Of a stretch of 64,000 nt of DNA, positions 24,850-37,000 are shown piece after piece. The stretch is from assembly GCA_020796225.1 (NCBI GenBank), contig CM036758.1:27823897-27887896 (forward strand). Direction: 5' to 3'. This stretch comes from Arion vulgaris (Eukaryota; Mollusca; Gastropoda; Stylommatophora; Arionidae). The translations under genes were made by a program, and so were the position numbers. How positions within the stretch are numbered: position 1 is the first letter of the stretch; the number at the start of each line of letters is the position of its first letter. The notes beneath the pieces are model-generated. The model made no database searches, had not been told where the DNA came from, and saw only the letters and a program-made list of their open reading frames with translations.

Positions 24850-26765
24850 TACAGGAACTCATTGGCAGTTTACTATGTTGTAGATGTGTGAGTGTCACAT
24901 GAGCGAAAGACAGGAACTCGAGGCAGTTTACTATGTTGTAGATGTATGAGTGTCACATGAGCGAAAGACAGGAACTCGAGGCAGTTTACTATGTTGTAGA
25001 TGTATGAGTGTCACATGAGCGAAAGACAGGAACTCGAGGCAGTTTACTATGTTGTAGATGTATGAGTGTCACATGAGCGAAATACAGGAACTCGAGGCAG
25101 TTTATTATGTTGTAGATGTATGAGTGTCACATGAGCGAAAGACAGGAACTCGAGGCAGTTTACTATGTTGTAGATGTATGAGTGTCACATGAGCGAAAGA
25201 CAGGGACTCGAGGCAGTTTACTATGTTTTAGATGTATGAGTGTCACATGAGCGAAAGACAGGAACTTGAGGCAGTTTACTATGTTGTAGATGTATGAGTG
25301 TCACATGAGCGAAAGACAGGAACTCGAGGCAGTTTACTATGTTGTAGATGTATGAGTGTCACATGAGCGAAAGACAGGAACTCGAGGCAGTTTACTATGT
25401 TGTAGATGTGTGAGTGTCACATGAGCGAAAGACAGGAACTCGAGGCAGTTTAATATGTTGTAGATGTATGAGTGTCACATGAGCGAAAGACAGGAACTCG
25501 ATGCAGTTTTCTATGTTGTAGATGTATGAGTGTCACATGAGCGAAAGACAGGAACTCGAGGCAGTTTACTATGTTTTAGATGTATGAGTGTCACATGAGC
25601 GAAAGACAGGAACTCGAGGCAGTTTACTATGTTTTAGATGTATGAGTGTCACATGAGCGAAAGACAGGAACTCGAGGCAGTTTACTATGTTGTAGATGTA
25701 TGAGTGTCACATGAGCGAAAGACAGGAACTCGAGGCAATTTACTATGTTGTAGATGTATGAGTGTCACATGAGCGAAAGACAGGAACTCGAGGCAATTTA
25801 CTATGTTTTAGATGTATGAGTGTCACATGAGCGAAAGACAGGAACTCGAGGCAGTTTACTATGTTTTAGATGTATGAGTGTCACATGAGCGAAAGACAGG
25901 AACTCGAGGCAGTTTACTATGTTGTAGATGTATGAGTGTCACATGAGCGAAAGACAGGAACTCGAGGCAGTTTACTATGTTGTAGATGTATGAGTGTCAC
26001 ATGAGCGAAAGACAGGAACTCGAGGCAATTTACTATGTTGTAGATGTATGAGTGTCACATGAGCGAAAGACAGGAACTCGAGGCAATTTACTATGTTGTA
26101 GATGTATGAGTGTCACATGAGTGAAAGACAGGAACTTGAGGCAGTTTACTATGTTTTAGATGTATGAGTGTCACATGAGCGAAAGACAGGAACTCGAGGC
26201 AGTTTACTATGTTGTAGATGTATGAGTGTCACATGAGCGAAAGACAGGAACTCGAGGCAGTTTACTATGTTGTAGATGTATGAGTGTCACATGAGCGAAA
26301 GACAGGAACTCGAGGCAATTTACTATGTTGTAGATGTATGAGTGTCACATGAGCGAAAGACAGGAACTCGAGGCAATTTACTATGTTGTAGATGTATGAG
26401 TGTCACATGAGCAAAAGACAGGAACTCGAGGCAATTTACTATGTTGTAGATGTATGAGTGTCACATGAGTGAAAGACAGGAACTTGAGACAGTTTACTAT
26501 GTTGTAAATGTATGAGTGTCACATGAGCGAAAGACAGGAACTCGAGGCAGTTTACTATGTTGTAAATGTATGAGTGTCACATGAGCGAAAGACAGGAACT
26601 CGAGGCAGTTTACTATGTTGTAGATGTATGAGTGTCACATGTGCGAAAGACAGGAACTTGAGGCAGTTTACTATGTTGTAGATGTATGAGTGTCACATGA
26701 GTGAAAGACAGGAACTCGAGGCAGTTTTCTATGTTGTAGATGTATGAGTGTCACATGAGCGAAAG
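24850..26765. repeat. 58-bp tandem array
   Basis: About 33 units of 58 bp containing aactcgaggcagtttactat and gtatgagtgtcacatgagcg. Variants (gcaattta, gttttagatg, aacttgag) appear in small blocks of neighbouring units, as expected from local unequal exchange. No coding potential. Confidence 0.95.
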
Positions 26766-26816
26766 AAGAGATTACTTCATAGAACAAAAAGGCAGGACAT
26801 TAATAACTAAATGTAT

Positions 26817-26865
26817 CTATATATATATATATATATATATACATATATACATATATATATATATA
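26817..26865. repeat. TA-rich microsatellite
   Basis: Interrupted TA dinucleotides with acatatatac inserts, shortly after the 58-bp array. Confidence 0.85.
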
Positions 26866-26869
26866 AGGA

Positions 26870-27262
26870 GGTAATAAATAGGAAAGGAAGGAAATATGAC
26901 CAAACGGTCTAAAGCCCTAAAGAACGTCTAGGAGACATAAACATGGTATTACAAAATGATGTTATTACGAAATGGAACGTTGTGATCAACTAAGTCTCAA
27001 CCAAATCAACCAAGGGATCAGAAGCTATCAACTCCAGTCAAGGGACCCTACAAACGATTATAGCACTATTAAGAGAATAGGAAACAATGAGATGTCTAAG
27101 GTTCAACATAGGCAGATACAGATGAGGATCATACCACTATGAGCAAATCCATCCTCACCAAACCCCTTCGATCTGACGATCACTACAACAATCGTAGATA
27201 TAATACAGAGGAGCATTATATACCACACAACACACCCACCCCCTACTACAGACCTCTCTTTC
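26870..27262. other. Unassigned spacer
   Basis: One moderately open plus-strand stretch (RCDQLSLNQINQGIRSYQLQ and following) has no motif I recognise. It could be a remnant of another element, but nothing supports a name. Confidence 0.3.
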
Positions 27263-27868
27263 TTGAACCCTTTGTATCCCAGTTCAATGCCTGCTTTGAT
27301 ATTCGTTGATCATTTCTCCTCAAGGTGTGCCAAACATATCTCCATCTTCTCTTTCTTATAACAGTTGTCACTAGTGGTTTACCAGACATGTCTCTGATTT
27401 CATCACTTCTCCTGAATTTGTTTCATTTTATATTCATTATTTTTGCAGACATCTATTTTCAAATGCATTCAACTTGCTTTCTATATCTTTAGTCATTTTC
27501 CAACTCTCGCTGGCATATGTTGGGATTGATACAACATTTGAATTGAAAATTCGTAATTTAGTTTTAATACTATATAACTTGCAGTTCCATATTTTATTTA
27601 GACTTTTAAAAGCTGATGTTGCTTTGCCAATTCGTATCATAATTTCTTTTTAACATTTCCTGTGCAATCAAAATTACTACCTAAATAGGTGAACTGCTCT
27701 GTTATGTTTATCATTTTTGATTCCAGTGTGATATCTGCCTTACTTTCCATAGGTGTCTTCATTATATTTGTTTTTTCATAGCTTATCTGCAGTCCAACTT
27801 TGATGCTATAGATGACAAGTTGTCTGTTTTTCTTTGCATATCTTGGTTGTTTCTACTTGTTCTCCTAT
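27263..27868 (-). pseudogene. RTE-like LINE fragment (thumb and C-terminal part)
   Basis: The minus strand matches the RTE copy at 62600-63190: SSIxSKxGLQISYEK-like codons, then IRIGKATSAFKSLNKIWNCKLYSIKTK, then TYASESWKMTKDIESKLNAFENRCLQK. It breaks off inside GSRKRG, so the 3' end is missing. At its other edge (about 27868) it abuts a piece of another LINE in the same orientation. Confidence 0.85.
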
Positions 27869-28250
27869 ATGGGTACTATAATTGCTCGATGCCAGTCATA
27901 TGGAGTTTCCTGTGTCTCGAAGCTATGTTAAAATTCTTGTCAACTAGGTTATTACTGTTGTCTTACATATAAGTAACATTTCTGTTGTAATACCATCTAT
28001 TCCTGCTGCCTTTTTTTCTTTCGCTTTGTTTTAAAGTCGTTTCAACTTCAAATTCTAATATGTTCAATTCCTTGTATTTTTAATGCCTCATGTTTCGTGT
28101 ACCTTGTGTTTCGCAGTTGAAATATTATTTCCATCTGTTTTTAATATCTTGGCTGTTGGTAAGTGGTTACTTAGACTTGTGCTTTATAATGGTGACTGGA
28201 TTGAATTGTTGTTCTATTAGTCTCCACTTTTAGTTTCCAAAACAAATAAC
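27869..28250 (-). pseudogene. Second LINE reverse transcriptase fragment, fused to the RTE piece
   Basis: Minus-strand pieces: DIKNRWKxYF (the spacer before the reverse transcriptase fingers), then EFEVETTLKQS and KKAAGIDGITTEML, the usual start of LINE polymerase fingers. The RTE copy at 60456 reads NNKAADDDNIAADML at the same place, so this is a different LINE. Stops and shifts are frequent. Confidence 0.6.
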
Positions 28251-28344
28251 TATCTGTGTTATAATGCGTCTAGTACTAAATTTCATAATTACAATGGTCG
28301 GTCCTGGTACTAAAGTATGTTTGTTCCAACATTTCGTCAACTGT

Positions 28345-28572
28345 CTATCGTAGTTCTATTGGTAATGACAATAAACTGTCGTAGTTCTATTGGTAATAAC
28401 AATAAACTGTCGTAGTTCTATTGGTAATAACAATAAACTGTCGTAGTTCTATTGGTAATAACAATAAACTGTCGTAGTTCTATTGGTAATGACAATAAAC
28501 TGTCGTAGTTCTATTGGTAATGACAATAAACTGTCGTAGTTCTATTGGTAATGACAATAAACTGTCGTAGTT
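28345..28572. repeat. 31-bp minisatellite
   Basis: Seven to eight units of 31 bp containing gtcgtagttctattggtaat and gacaataaact, nearly identical. It lies just upstream of receptor duplication copy 1 and is not seen upstream of copy 2. Confidence 0.9.
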
Positions 28573-29039
28573 CTAATCTTCCATGTTTTAAGTTTCTTAC
28601 TTCTAACAATAGCCGTACATCGCAACCGATGCCTTCATTGGGTGTCTACAATAATTTCTTATTTACAGTGTTCCTGGTTCTAAGTTTCGCAGTTCTAATA
28701 TTTCTGATAACTAACTTCCATATTTCTTATGTTCCTTGTATTACTACCTGTCTTTTTTCTACTGTTCCTGATTCTAAAGTTCGTAACTTTAATTTTCCTT
28801 GTATTACATTCTTCAGTTCTAGTATTCATAATAATAGATAAGATATTGAGCTCATCTTACCGTAAATCGAGGAAATCGTGAACATAGTTTTAGCTTTTTA
28901 GTAAATCGATGAACTGATATTTGAAATATAACCTTGTAGTTCTAAACAGCAAACTAAAATTGTTAAACATTTATTCATAAGGAGTGTTAAGAAAACGTTA
29001 ATTCTTTCATATTGAATATGTGATAGTTGATTAATCATT

Positions 29040-29055
29040 TATATCTCCTCCACAG
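29040..29055 (+). other. Probable 3' splice site before receptor gene 1
   Basis: A pyrimidine-rich stretch ends tcctccacag directly before aATG. The same place in copy 2 reads tttcttccacag. Conservation of the site while neighbouring bases differ suggests that a 5' untranslated intron ends here. Confidence 0.55.
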
Positions 29056-29056
29056 A

Positions 29057-30046
29057 ATGGATATTCGTAACACAAGTCACATGTCCATCTACATCAGCAA
29101 TAACACAGGTTTAGGTTTTAGTGAAGAAATTGTACTACTGGAATATGTCATGTCCAGTTTTATTACACCAGTACTGTGCATATCTGGAATCCTCTTAAAC
29201 AGCTTCAGCATTGCAATCTTCTGCACTGAGAGACCAATCAGCATTAACACCATTTCTCTTCTTAATCTAGCCGTTTCTCAACTGTTATGCTGTTTATGCA
29301 CTGTATGTAGTAATATTGTATATACGTTTGCACATCATGAACTTGGCAACCAATATGTGACGTCCAGAAATAATATGTTATTTCCGTTAAACTTTGTACT
29401 TTATATTTGTGTTGCATTCTTCGTCTTCAAGAATTCAGTGGAACAGTTTATCGCCATCAAGTTCCCACTAAAGGTCAAACAACTTATCACAGTCAGAATT
29501 TCCTGTAAAATTTGCTGTTTTTATTGGATTTTTTCTATTTTAGTATCTATTCCGATCATATCTCCACTAGTAGAACATTTCTTTTGTCCCAGAGAGACAT
29601 ATTCTAGTGCACAATACATTGCTTGCCTAACGAATTTTAACGTCCAGTACTGCTCAGTATTACAAATAGCACTGAGAGGCTTGCCCACATTCGTCGCCAT
29701 GTTCTGTACAATCTTGATGGTATTTGAACTTATAAAATATAGTCAGAAACGTAAGATCTTGTCAAGTGACAACAAAATTGCTATTCTATCCACATCGGAT
29801 CTCCGTAATATCAGAATTGCTGTTGCAATGGGAATCCTATATATTTTGGTGATAATTGTTTGGGTGGTTCAATATGTAACCAATGAATCAATTACGTATT
29901 CGTTTAGAATGAATGACTTTGCCATCTTGTACTTGTTAAACTTATTCGTAGAGTTGTTCTACTATTCGTGCAATTTTTGGGTCTGTGTCATATTAAACAG
30001 CAAGTTTCGTCTCAAATTATATCAACTATTTCGTTGGTCAATGTAA
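29057..30046 (+). CDS. Divergent rhodopsin-family seven-transmembrane receptor, copy 1
   Basis: An intronless 329-residue frame with seven hydrophobic segments (about 33-57, 65-91, 108-128, 150-170, 203-228, 253-274, 288-312) and a short basic C-tail, so a plasma-membrane receptor. Family marks: N48 in TM1, LNLAVSQ in TM2, FIAIKFPLKV after TM3, W157 in TM4, P210 in TM5, and NSKFR in helix 8. Odd points: the DRY position reads E129-Q130-F131; the TM2 aspartate is Q75; TM6 has no proline; NPxxY reads NFWVC. N-terminal NTS and NNT could be glycosylated. I chose the ATG at 29057, not the in-frame one at 29027, because it follows a splice acceptor and matches copy 2. Ligand unknown; a lineage-specific chemoreceptor is possible but is inference. 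Confidence 0.8.
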   Translation: MDIRNTSHMSIYISNNTGLGFSEEIVLLEYVMSSFITPVLCISGILLNSFSIAIFCTERPISINTISLLNLAVSQLLCCLCTVCSNIVYTFAHHELGNQYVTSRNNMLFPLNFVLYICVAFFVFKNSVEQFIAIKFPLKVKQLITVRISCKICCFYWIFSILVSIPIISPLVEHFFCPRETYSSAQYIACLTNFNVQYCSVLQIALRGLPTFVAMFCTILMVFELIKYSQKRKILSSDNKIAILSTSDLRNIRIAVAMGILYILVIIVWVVQYVTNESITYSFRMNDFAILYLLNLFVELFYYSCNFWVCVILNSKFRLKLYQLFRWSM

Positions 30047-30054
30047 AATCTGGG

Positions 30055-30290
30055 AATCTATGTGACAATGAGGTACTGTGCTCGATTCAAAAATACTTGG
30101 CTCACGTTCCGTTTTGAGTTATTAGGCTATCGTTTCTAGTTATCCCTGATCTCAGTACAGGTCAAGTCCTAGCCAAATCGGAGACCGATGACAAAACGTA
30201 GGCAATACGTTTCAACTAAGCTCGTATAACAACCACATACATTATAATAGCTAAGAGTAGACTGGAAAGACGCAACCTGTGAAAAAACAG
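30055..30290 (+). mobile_element. SINE S3 remnant in receptor 1 3' flank
   Basis: The sequence from tgaggtactgtgctcg to ctaagagtagactgg matches 39627-39830 and 59985-60200. The tRNA-like head is decayed here (B box acgttcc). Presence in both receptor copies means the SINE inserted before the duplication. Confidence 0.55.
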
Positions 30291-30365
30291 TAATATACCT
30301 TAAAAATTTAATTTCTACACATTTTTGCCATCTTAAAATTACACCATATACTATCACTGATATTA

Positions 30366-31625
30366 CGGAGTTCGGTCACTATTGCTGAGATGTTCATGTA
30401 TGAAGGAGTTCGGTCACTGTTGCTGAGATGTTCATGTATGAAGGAGTTCGGTCACTGTTGTTGAGATGTTCATGTATGAAGGAGTTCGGTCACTGTTGCT
30501 GAGATGTTCATGTAGGAAGGAGTTCGGTCACTGTTGTTGAGATGTTCATGTATGAAGGAGTTCGGTCACTGTTGCTGAGATGTTCATGTATGAAGGAGTT
30601 CGGTCACTGTTGTTGAGATGTTCATGTATGAAGGAGTTCGGTCACTGTTGCTGAGATGTTCATGTATGAAGGAGTTCGCTCACTGTTTCTGAGATGTTCA
30701 TGTATGAAGGAGTTCGGTCACTGTTGTTGAGATGTTCATGTATGAAGGAGTTCGGTCACTGTTGTTGAGATGTTCATGTATGAAGGAGTTCGGTCACTGT
30801 TGTTGAGATGTTCATGTATGAAGGAGTTCGGTCACTGTTGTTGAGATGTTCATGTATGAAGGAGTTCGGTCACTGTTGCTGAGATGTTCATGTATGAAGG
30901 ATTTCGGTCACTGTTGCTGAGATGTTCATGTATGAAGGAGTTCGGTCACTGTTGTTGAGATGTTCATGTATGAAGGAGTTCGGTCACTGTTGCTGAGATG
31001 TTCATGTATGAAGGAGTTCGGTCACTGTTGTTGAGATGTTCATGTATGAAGGAGTTCGGTCACTGTTGCTGAGATGTTCATGTATGAAGGAGTTCGGTCA
31101 CTGTTGTTGAGATGTTCATGTATGAACGAGTTCGGTCACTGTTGTTGAGATGTTCATGTATGAAGGAGTTCGGTCACTGTTGCTGAGATGTTCATGTATG
31201 AAGGAGTTCGGTCACTGTTGTTGAGATGTTCATGTATGAAGGAGTTCGGTCACTGTTGCTGAGATGTTCATGTATGAAGGAGTTCGGTCACTGTTGTTGA
31301 GATGTTCATGTATGAAGGAGTTCGGTCACTGTTGTTGAGATGTTCATGTATGAAGGAGTTCGGTCACTGTTGTTGAGATGTTCATGTATGAAGGAGTTCG
31401 GTCACTGTTGCTGAGATGTTCATGTATGAAGGAGTTCAGTCACTGTTGTTGAGATATTCATGTATGAAGGAGTTCGGTCACTGTTGCTGAGATGTTCATG
31501 TATGAAGGAGTTCGGTCACTGTTGCTGAGATGTTCATGTATGAAGGAGTTCAGTCACTGTTGTTGAGATATTCATGTATGAAGGAGTTCGGTCACTGTTG
31601 CTGAGATGTTCATGTATGAAGAAGT
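30366..31625. repeat. 38-bp tandem array
   Basis: About 33 units of 38 bp containing aaggagttcggtcactgttg and agatgttcatgtatg. Two forms (gttgctgag and gttgttgag) alternate for much of the array, hinting at a 76-bp dimer. The array lies inside the duplicated receptor flank. The matching place in copy 2 (about 60298-60330) has only one related stretch (ttcgatcactgtcac). Confidence 0.95.
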
Positions 31626-31940
31626 TTGGAGCGCTCCTGGCTATTGACAGAAGTGAAATAATGATAATAATACCAAAGAATAAAATCACTTCACTGTGTA
31701 TTTTATCTTCACAATCTAAGTGTTGATGTACATGATAACTGAAGTTTGTAGTACCAAGCATATGAATTCAATAACAATATTAGATCAGTTATTGCCCTTG
31801 CTGACTAACTTATTCATTCTATTCCAGTCTGATGTATTTTCTGATATATTTTCTTTGATTTACTAGAATTAAATATTTGAAGCAATCATGTGACTGTCAT
31901 GTTGTATCTGTGCATGTTGTATCAGCTTTGTTTGTTATAA
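31626..31940. other. Receptor duplication distal flank, no gene seen
   Basis: The first 120 bases after the 38-bp array (tgacagaagtgaaataatg...cataactgaag region) resemble 60340-60450 downstream of receptor 2, so the duplication extends past the array. The rest shows nothing recognisable. Confidence 0.5.
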
Positions 31941-32193
31941 GTTAATTGCATATCCTGTACAGGACTTTGCGAATCAACCCCAGCTTTTTAACGCTGTTTG
32001 TGATTTTCTAGGCATTATTACATTTAGTAGTTTGCTATTGCTTTCTAAACGGTGGTGCCATCGTCTTTTTGTAAAAATCTCCGCGAAACAACTTGCAACC
32101 GAGCAGTCCGCAGCGTGATTCGAACTCAGAATGTCGGGATTAACAGACCGAGTCATTTTCCCCTAAGCCACAGATGCCACCTTGTTTGTTATA
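31941..32193 (-). mobile_element. tRNA-derived SINE (family S2), minus copy
   Basis: Reverse complement reads ggcatctgtggcttaggg (A box region) and gagttcgaatcac (B box). The body matches the S2 copy at 17767-18014: gatttttacaa, gcctagaaaatcac and gtcctgtacaggatatgc. The head differs more than the body between the two copies. Confidence 0.75.
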
Positions 32194-32229
32194 CAGTGGA
32201 TTTAATCATCTTTACTCATTTACACACAT

Positions 32230-33440
32230 TAGGACGGCATCTGTATAGGATGATCGGCGTCCGAAAAGTATTGCCCTTAGCCAATGCTTGGGGTTGTACC
32301 AGTCAATCCTTCGCATTATCGGCCATACTTGTTATTCATGGTGAGTTTGTTCCTGAGTAGGAGTATTCTCAGTCGCTTCGGAGCGCGTGTTGTTACTTGG
32401 AAATTTGCAATGATTTTACCCCGTATTTTCCCGTCTCCAGGAAACACTGGTCTGGGGCTGCACATAGATATTATCTAGAGGGTCGTTTCAATCGGCACCA
32501 TCAACGCAACTGAAGTTTTGCGCTCGCCGCTATCGCCCACCTCAGTTCTTTCGGGGATTTTAGTTGTTGATGCAACCGTACCTTGCCCGGTGTCCCAGAG
32601 AGGGCAGTTTCATTCGGCACTAAAAACGCAACTTTTTTTATTTGCGCTTGTTCAACCATTCCCACCTCAGTTCTTCCGGGGATGTTAGTTGTTTTGGCAA
32701 CCGTACCTTGCCCGATTGTCCCATGGAGGGCAGTTTCGTTAGGCTCTGAACGCAACTTTAGAATTTACGCTCGGCCAACTTTACCCAATAGGTTTCTCTC
32801 CGCTTTGCCTCATGTACGGGTTTCCCGCATATCTTCCCATGTAGCGACGCGATGCTGCGCTGCCGTGTAAACCGAGACATTTTGATTCGTTACGCACCTT
32901 TCTTATTGATTCTAGCCTTCCGCTGGAAATTTGTTTGCGGCACTGAACTCCTGGGGAGTTGGTCCTCTTTACCAATTTGGATGCACCTCTCATCCCTTCG
33001 TGTGCAGCCTTTCCCATCGGACGGTAAGCTGCTACTTGTGGTAAGGCCATTGTGGTCACCTCTACCGTCGCATTTACCGTACCTAGAAACTACTCTGACA
33101 CAGGGCTTAACTCATGCACCGAGTTTTCGCTCCATTTCGCGGCTTTGGGATGCATTCATCATCCCTTTAATTCGGTCATTTACTCCAGGGGGAGTTAGCA
33201 TTGTTGATTTAGGTCGCTCGTACGCTGCTGTTTCGTACTTTGAACTTGGGCAATTTTTATGTACATCGGTCGGAGATACGTGCATTATTTAGGGATTTTC
33301 GGCCCTTGCATTGTTTTTCCGTGCTTGCACTACTACAACTACCTGTAGTTCTCCCGATCCCTGCCTTAGCCAGACCGGAACCTGTTTAGTCGTTTCAGGG
33401 TCACCACGTAGGTAGGGGACAGGTTTTGTTAGGCGCCCTT
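32230..33440 (-). mobile_element. 5' region of the I/Jockey-like LINE, minus copy
   Basis: The minus strand aligns with the 5' part of the LINE at 42726-44520: tagggatcgggagaac-like start, cacggaaaaacaatgcaaggg, gtacgaaacagcagcgtacg (one monomer-like unit), and two copies of a 130-base block ending in aaactgccctcc. No tandem 41-bp monomers are present here. No coding frame is expected; the open frames on either strand (for example 32852-33292) are incidental. Confidence 0.7.
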
Positions 33441-33479
33441 CGTAACCCTGGCACATGTTGCCTTGAGCCTTTAATCCGA

Positions 33480-34020
33480 GGCGTTTCGAAATCTTCTTAT
33501 CATGACGCGTAGGACTTCTTATCTGACGCGTGAGGCACTTTACTCATGACGCTGAGCACTCTTATCTGACGCGTGAGCCTTTATCATGACGCTGTGAGGC
33601 ACTTCTTATCATGACGCTGAGACTTCTTATCATGACGCTGTGAGGCAGCTTCTTATCATGACGCGTGAGGACTTTCAGACGCTGTGAGGCACTTCTTATC
33701 TGACGCTGGGCACTCTATCATGACCGTGAGGCACTTCTTATCCCTGGCCTCTTATCGACGCTGTGAGGCACTTCTTATCATGACGCAGTGAGGCACTTCT
33801 TATCATGACGCTGTGAGGCACTTCTTATCATGACGCAGTGAGGCACTTTATCATGACGCAGTGAGGACTTCTTATCATGACGCATGTGAGGCACTTCTAT
33901 CATGACGCGTGAGGCACTTCTTATCATGACGCGTGAGGCACATTATCAGGACGCAGGATGGCTTCTATCATGACGACATGTAAGGCAACTTTATCTACGA
34001 TAGCATTATCACTGCCAGTG
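33480..34020. repeat. Irregular 25-bp tandem array
   Basis: Units of about 25 bp containing cttcttatcatgacgctgtg and aggca, with many small deletions (gcgtgagg, gcagtgagg, gctgagac forms). The irregularity is almost all single-base or few-base gaps, unlike the clean array beside it. Confidence 0.8.
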
Positions 34021-34069
34021 AGGACTACATGATTGAGAATAGAACTATTAATAGCGTGAGATTATCATG

Positions 34070-37000
34070 GGGACACAAATGTAATAACTAATTAATACTA
34101 CGTAGATATGAGACTTCCAGGTGGACACAATGTTAAAAAACTAATTAATACTAGTAGATATATGACGATTCCAGTGGACACAAATGTTAAATAAACTAAT
34201 TAATACTACGTAGATATATGCGACTTCCAGGTGGACACAAATGTTAAATAAACTAATTAATACTACGTAGATATATGCGACTTCCCAAAGTGGACACAAA
34301 TGTTAAATAACTAATTAATACTACGTAGATATATGCGACTTCCCAGGTGGACACAAATGTTAAATAAACTAATTAATCTACGTAGATATTGCGACTTCCA
34401 GTGGGACACAAATGTTAAATAAACTAATTAATACTACGTAGATATATGCGACTTCCAGGTGGACACAAATGTTAAATAAACTAATTAATACTACGTAGAT
34501 ATATGCGACTTCCAGGTGGACACAAATGTTAAATAAACTAATTAATACTACGTAGATATATGCGACTTCCAGGTGGACACAAATGTTAAATAAACTAATT
34601 AATACTACGTAGATATATGCGACTTCCAGGTGGACACAAATGTTAAATAAACTAATTAATACTACGTAGATATTGCGACTTCCAGTGGGACACAAATGTT
34701 AAATAAACTAATTAATACTACGTAGATATATGCGACTTCCAGGTGGACACAAATGTTAAATAAACTAATTAATACTACGTAGATATATGCGACTTCCAGG
34801 TGGACACAAATGTTAAATAAACTAATTAATACTACGTAGATATATGCGACTTCCAGTGGGACACAAATGTTAAATAAACTAATTAATACTACGTAGATAT
34901 ATGCGACTTCCAGGTGGACACAAATGTTAAATAAACTAATTAATACTACGTAGATATATGCGACTTCCAGGTGGACACAAATGTTAAATAAACTAATTAA
35001 TACTACGTAGATATATGCGACTTCCAGGTGGACACAAATGTTAAATAAACTAATTAATACTACGTAGATATATGCGACTTCCAGGTGGACACAAATGTTA
35101 AATAAACTAATTAATACTACGTAGATATATGCGACTTCCAGGTGGACACAAATGTTAAATAAACTAATTAATACTACGTAGATATATGCGACTTCCAGGT
35201 GGACACAAATGTTAAATAAACTAATTAATACTACGTAGATATATGCGACTTCCAGGTGGACACAAATGTTAAATAAACTAATTAATACTACGTAGATATA
35301 TGCGACTTCCAGGTGGACACAAATGTTAAATAAACTAATTAATACTACGTAGATATATGCGACTTCCAGGTGGACACAAATGTTAAATAAACTAATTAAT
35401 ACTACGTAGATATATGCGACTTCCAGGTGGACACAAATGTTAAATAAACTAATTAATACTACGTAGATATATGCGACTTCCAGGTGGACACAAATGTTAA
35501 ATAAACTAATTAATACTACGTAGATATATGCGACTTCCAGGTGGACACAAATGTTAAATAAACTAATTAATACTACGTAGATATATGCGACTTCCAGGTG
35601 GACACAAATGTTAAATAAACTAATTAATACTACGTAGATATATGCGACTTCCAGGTGGACACAAATGTTAAATAAACTAATTAATACTACGTAGATATAT
35701 GCGACTTCCAGGTGGACACAAATGTTAAATAAACTAATTAATACTACGTAGATATATGAGACTTCCAGGTGGACACAAATGTTAAATAAACTAATTAATA
35801 CTACGTAGATATATGCGACTTCCAGGTGGACACAAATGTTAAATAAACTAATTAATACTACGTAGATATATGCGACTTCCAAGTGGACACAAATGTTAAA
35901 TAAACTAATTAATACTACGTAGATATATGCGACTTCCAGGTGGACACAAATGTTAAATAAACTAATTAATACTACGTAGATATATGCGACTTCCAGGTGG
36001 ACACAAATGTTAAATAAACTAATTAATACTACGTAGATATATGCGACTTCCAGGTGGACACAAATGTTAAATAAACTAATTAATACTACGTAGATATATG
36101 CGACTTCCAGGTGGACACAAATGTTAAATAAACTAATTAATACTACGTAGATATATGCGACTTCCAAGTGGACACAAATGTTAAATAAACTAATTAATAC
36201 TACGTAGATATATGCGACTTCCAGGTGGACACAAATGTTAAATAAACTAATTAATACTACGTAGATATATGCGACTTCCAGGTGGACACAAATGTTAAAT
36301 AAACTAATTAATACTACGTAGATATATGCGACTTCCAGGTGGACACAAATGTTAAATAAACTAATTAATACTACGTAGATATATGCGACTTCCAGGTGGA
36401 CACAAATGTTAAATAAACTAATTAATACTACGTAGATATATGCGACTTCCAGGTGGACACAAATGTTAAATAAACTAATTAATACTACGTAGATATATGC
36501 GACTTCCAGGTGGACACAAATGTTAAATAAACTAATTAATACTACGTAGATATATGCGACTTCCAGGTGGACACAAATGTTAAATAAACTAATTAATACT
36601 ACGTAGATATATGCGACTTCCAGGTGGACACAAATGTTAAATAAACTAATTAATACTACGTAGATATATGCGACTTCCAGGTGGACACAAATGTTAAATA
36701 AACTAATTAATACTACGTAGATATATGCGACTTCCAGGTGGACACAAATGTTAAATAAACTAATTAATACTACGTAGATATATGCGACTTCCAGGTGGAC
36801 ACAAATGTTAAATAAACTAATTAATACTACGTAGATATATGCGACTTCCAGTGGGACACAAATGTTAAATAAACTAATTAATACTACGTAGATATATGCG
36901 ACTTCCAGGTGGACACAAATGTTAAATAAACTAATTAATACTACGTAGATATATGCGACTTCCAGGTGGACACAAATGTTAAATAAACTAATTAATACTA

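Larger units (their letters stand above)
28640..30365. repeat. Segmental duplication, copy 1 (contains receptor gene 1)
   Basis: This stretch aligns by eye with 56781-60300. Both include a leader rich in ttcctggttctaa-like words, the receptor gene and a shared 3' flank with a SINE remnant. Copy 1 is uninterrupted at about 28890-28905, where copy 2 has a 1.8-kb Penelope-like insertion. Confidence 0.85.

Noticed and set aside
28545..28841. A 98-residue frame upstream of receptor 1
   Set aside because: It starts in the 31-bp minisatellite and its homologous region in copy 2 is not kept in frame.
29027..29056. Ten extra N-terminal residues for receptor 1
   Set aside because: They would be read across a conserved splice acceptor, and copy 2 has no equivalent.
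32852..33292. A 146-residue plus-strand frame
   Set aside because: It is antisense to a LINE 5' region found elsewhere in the window without this frame.
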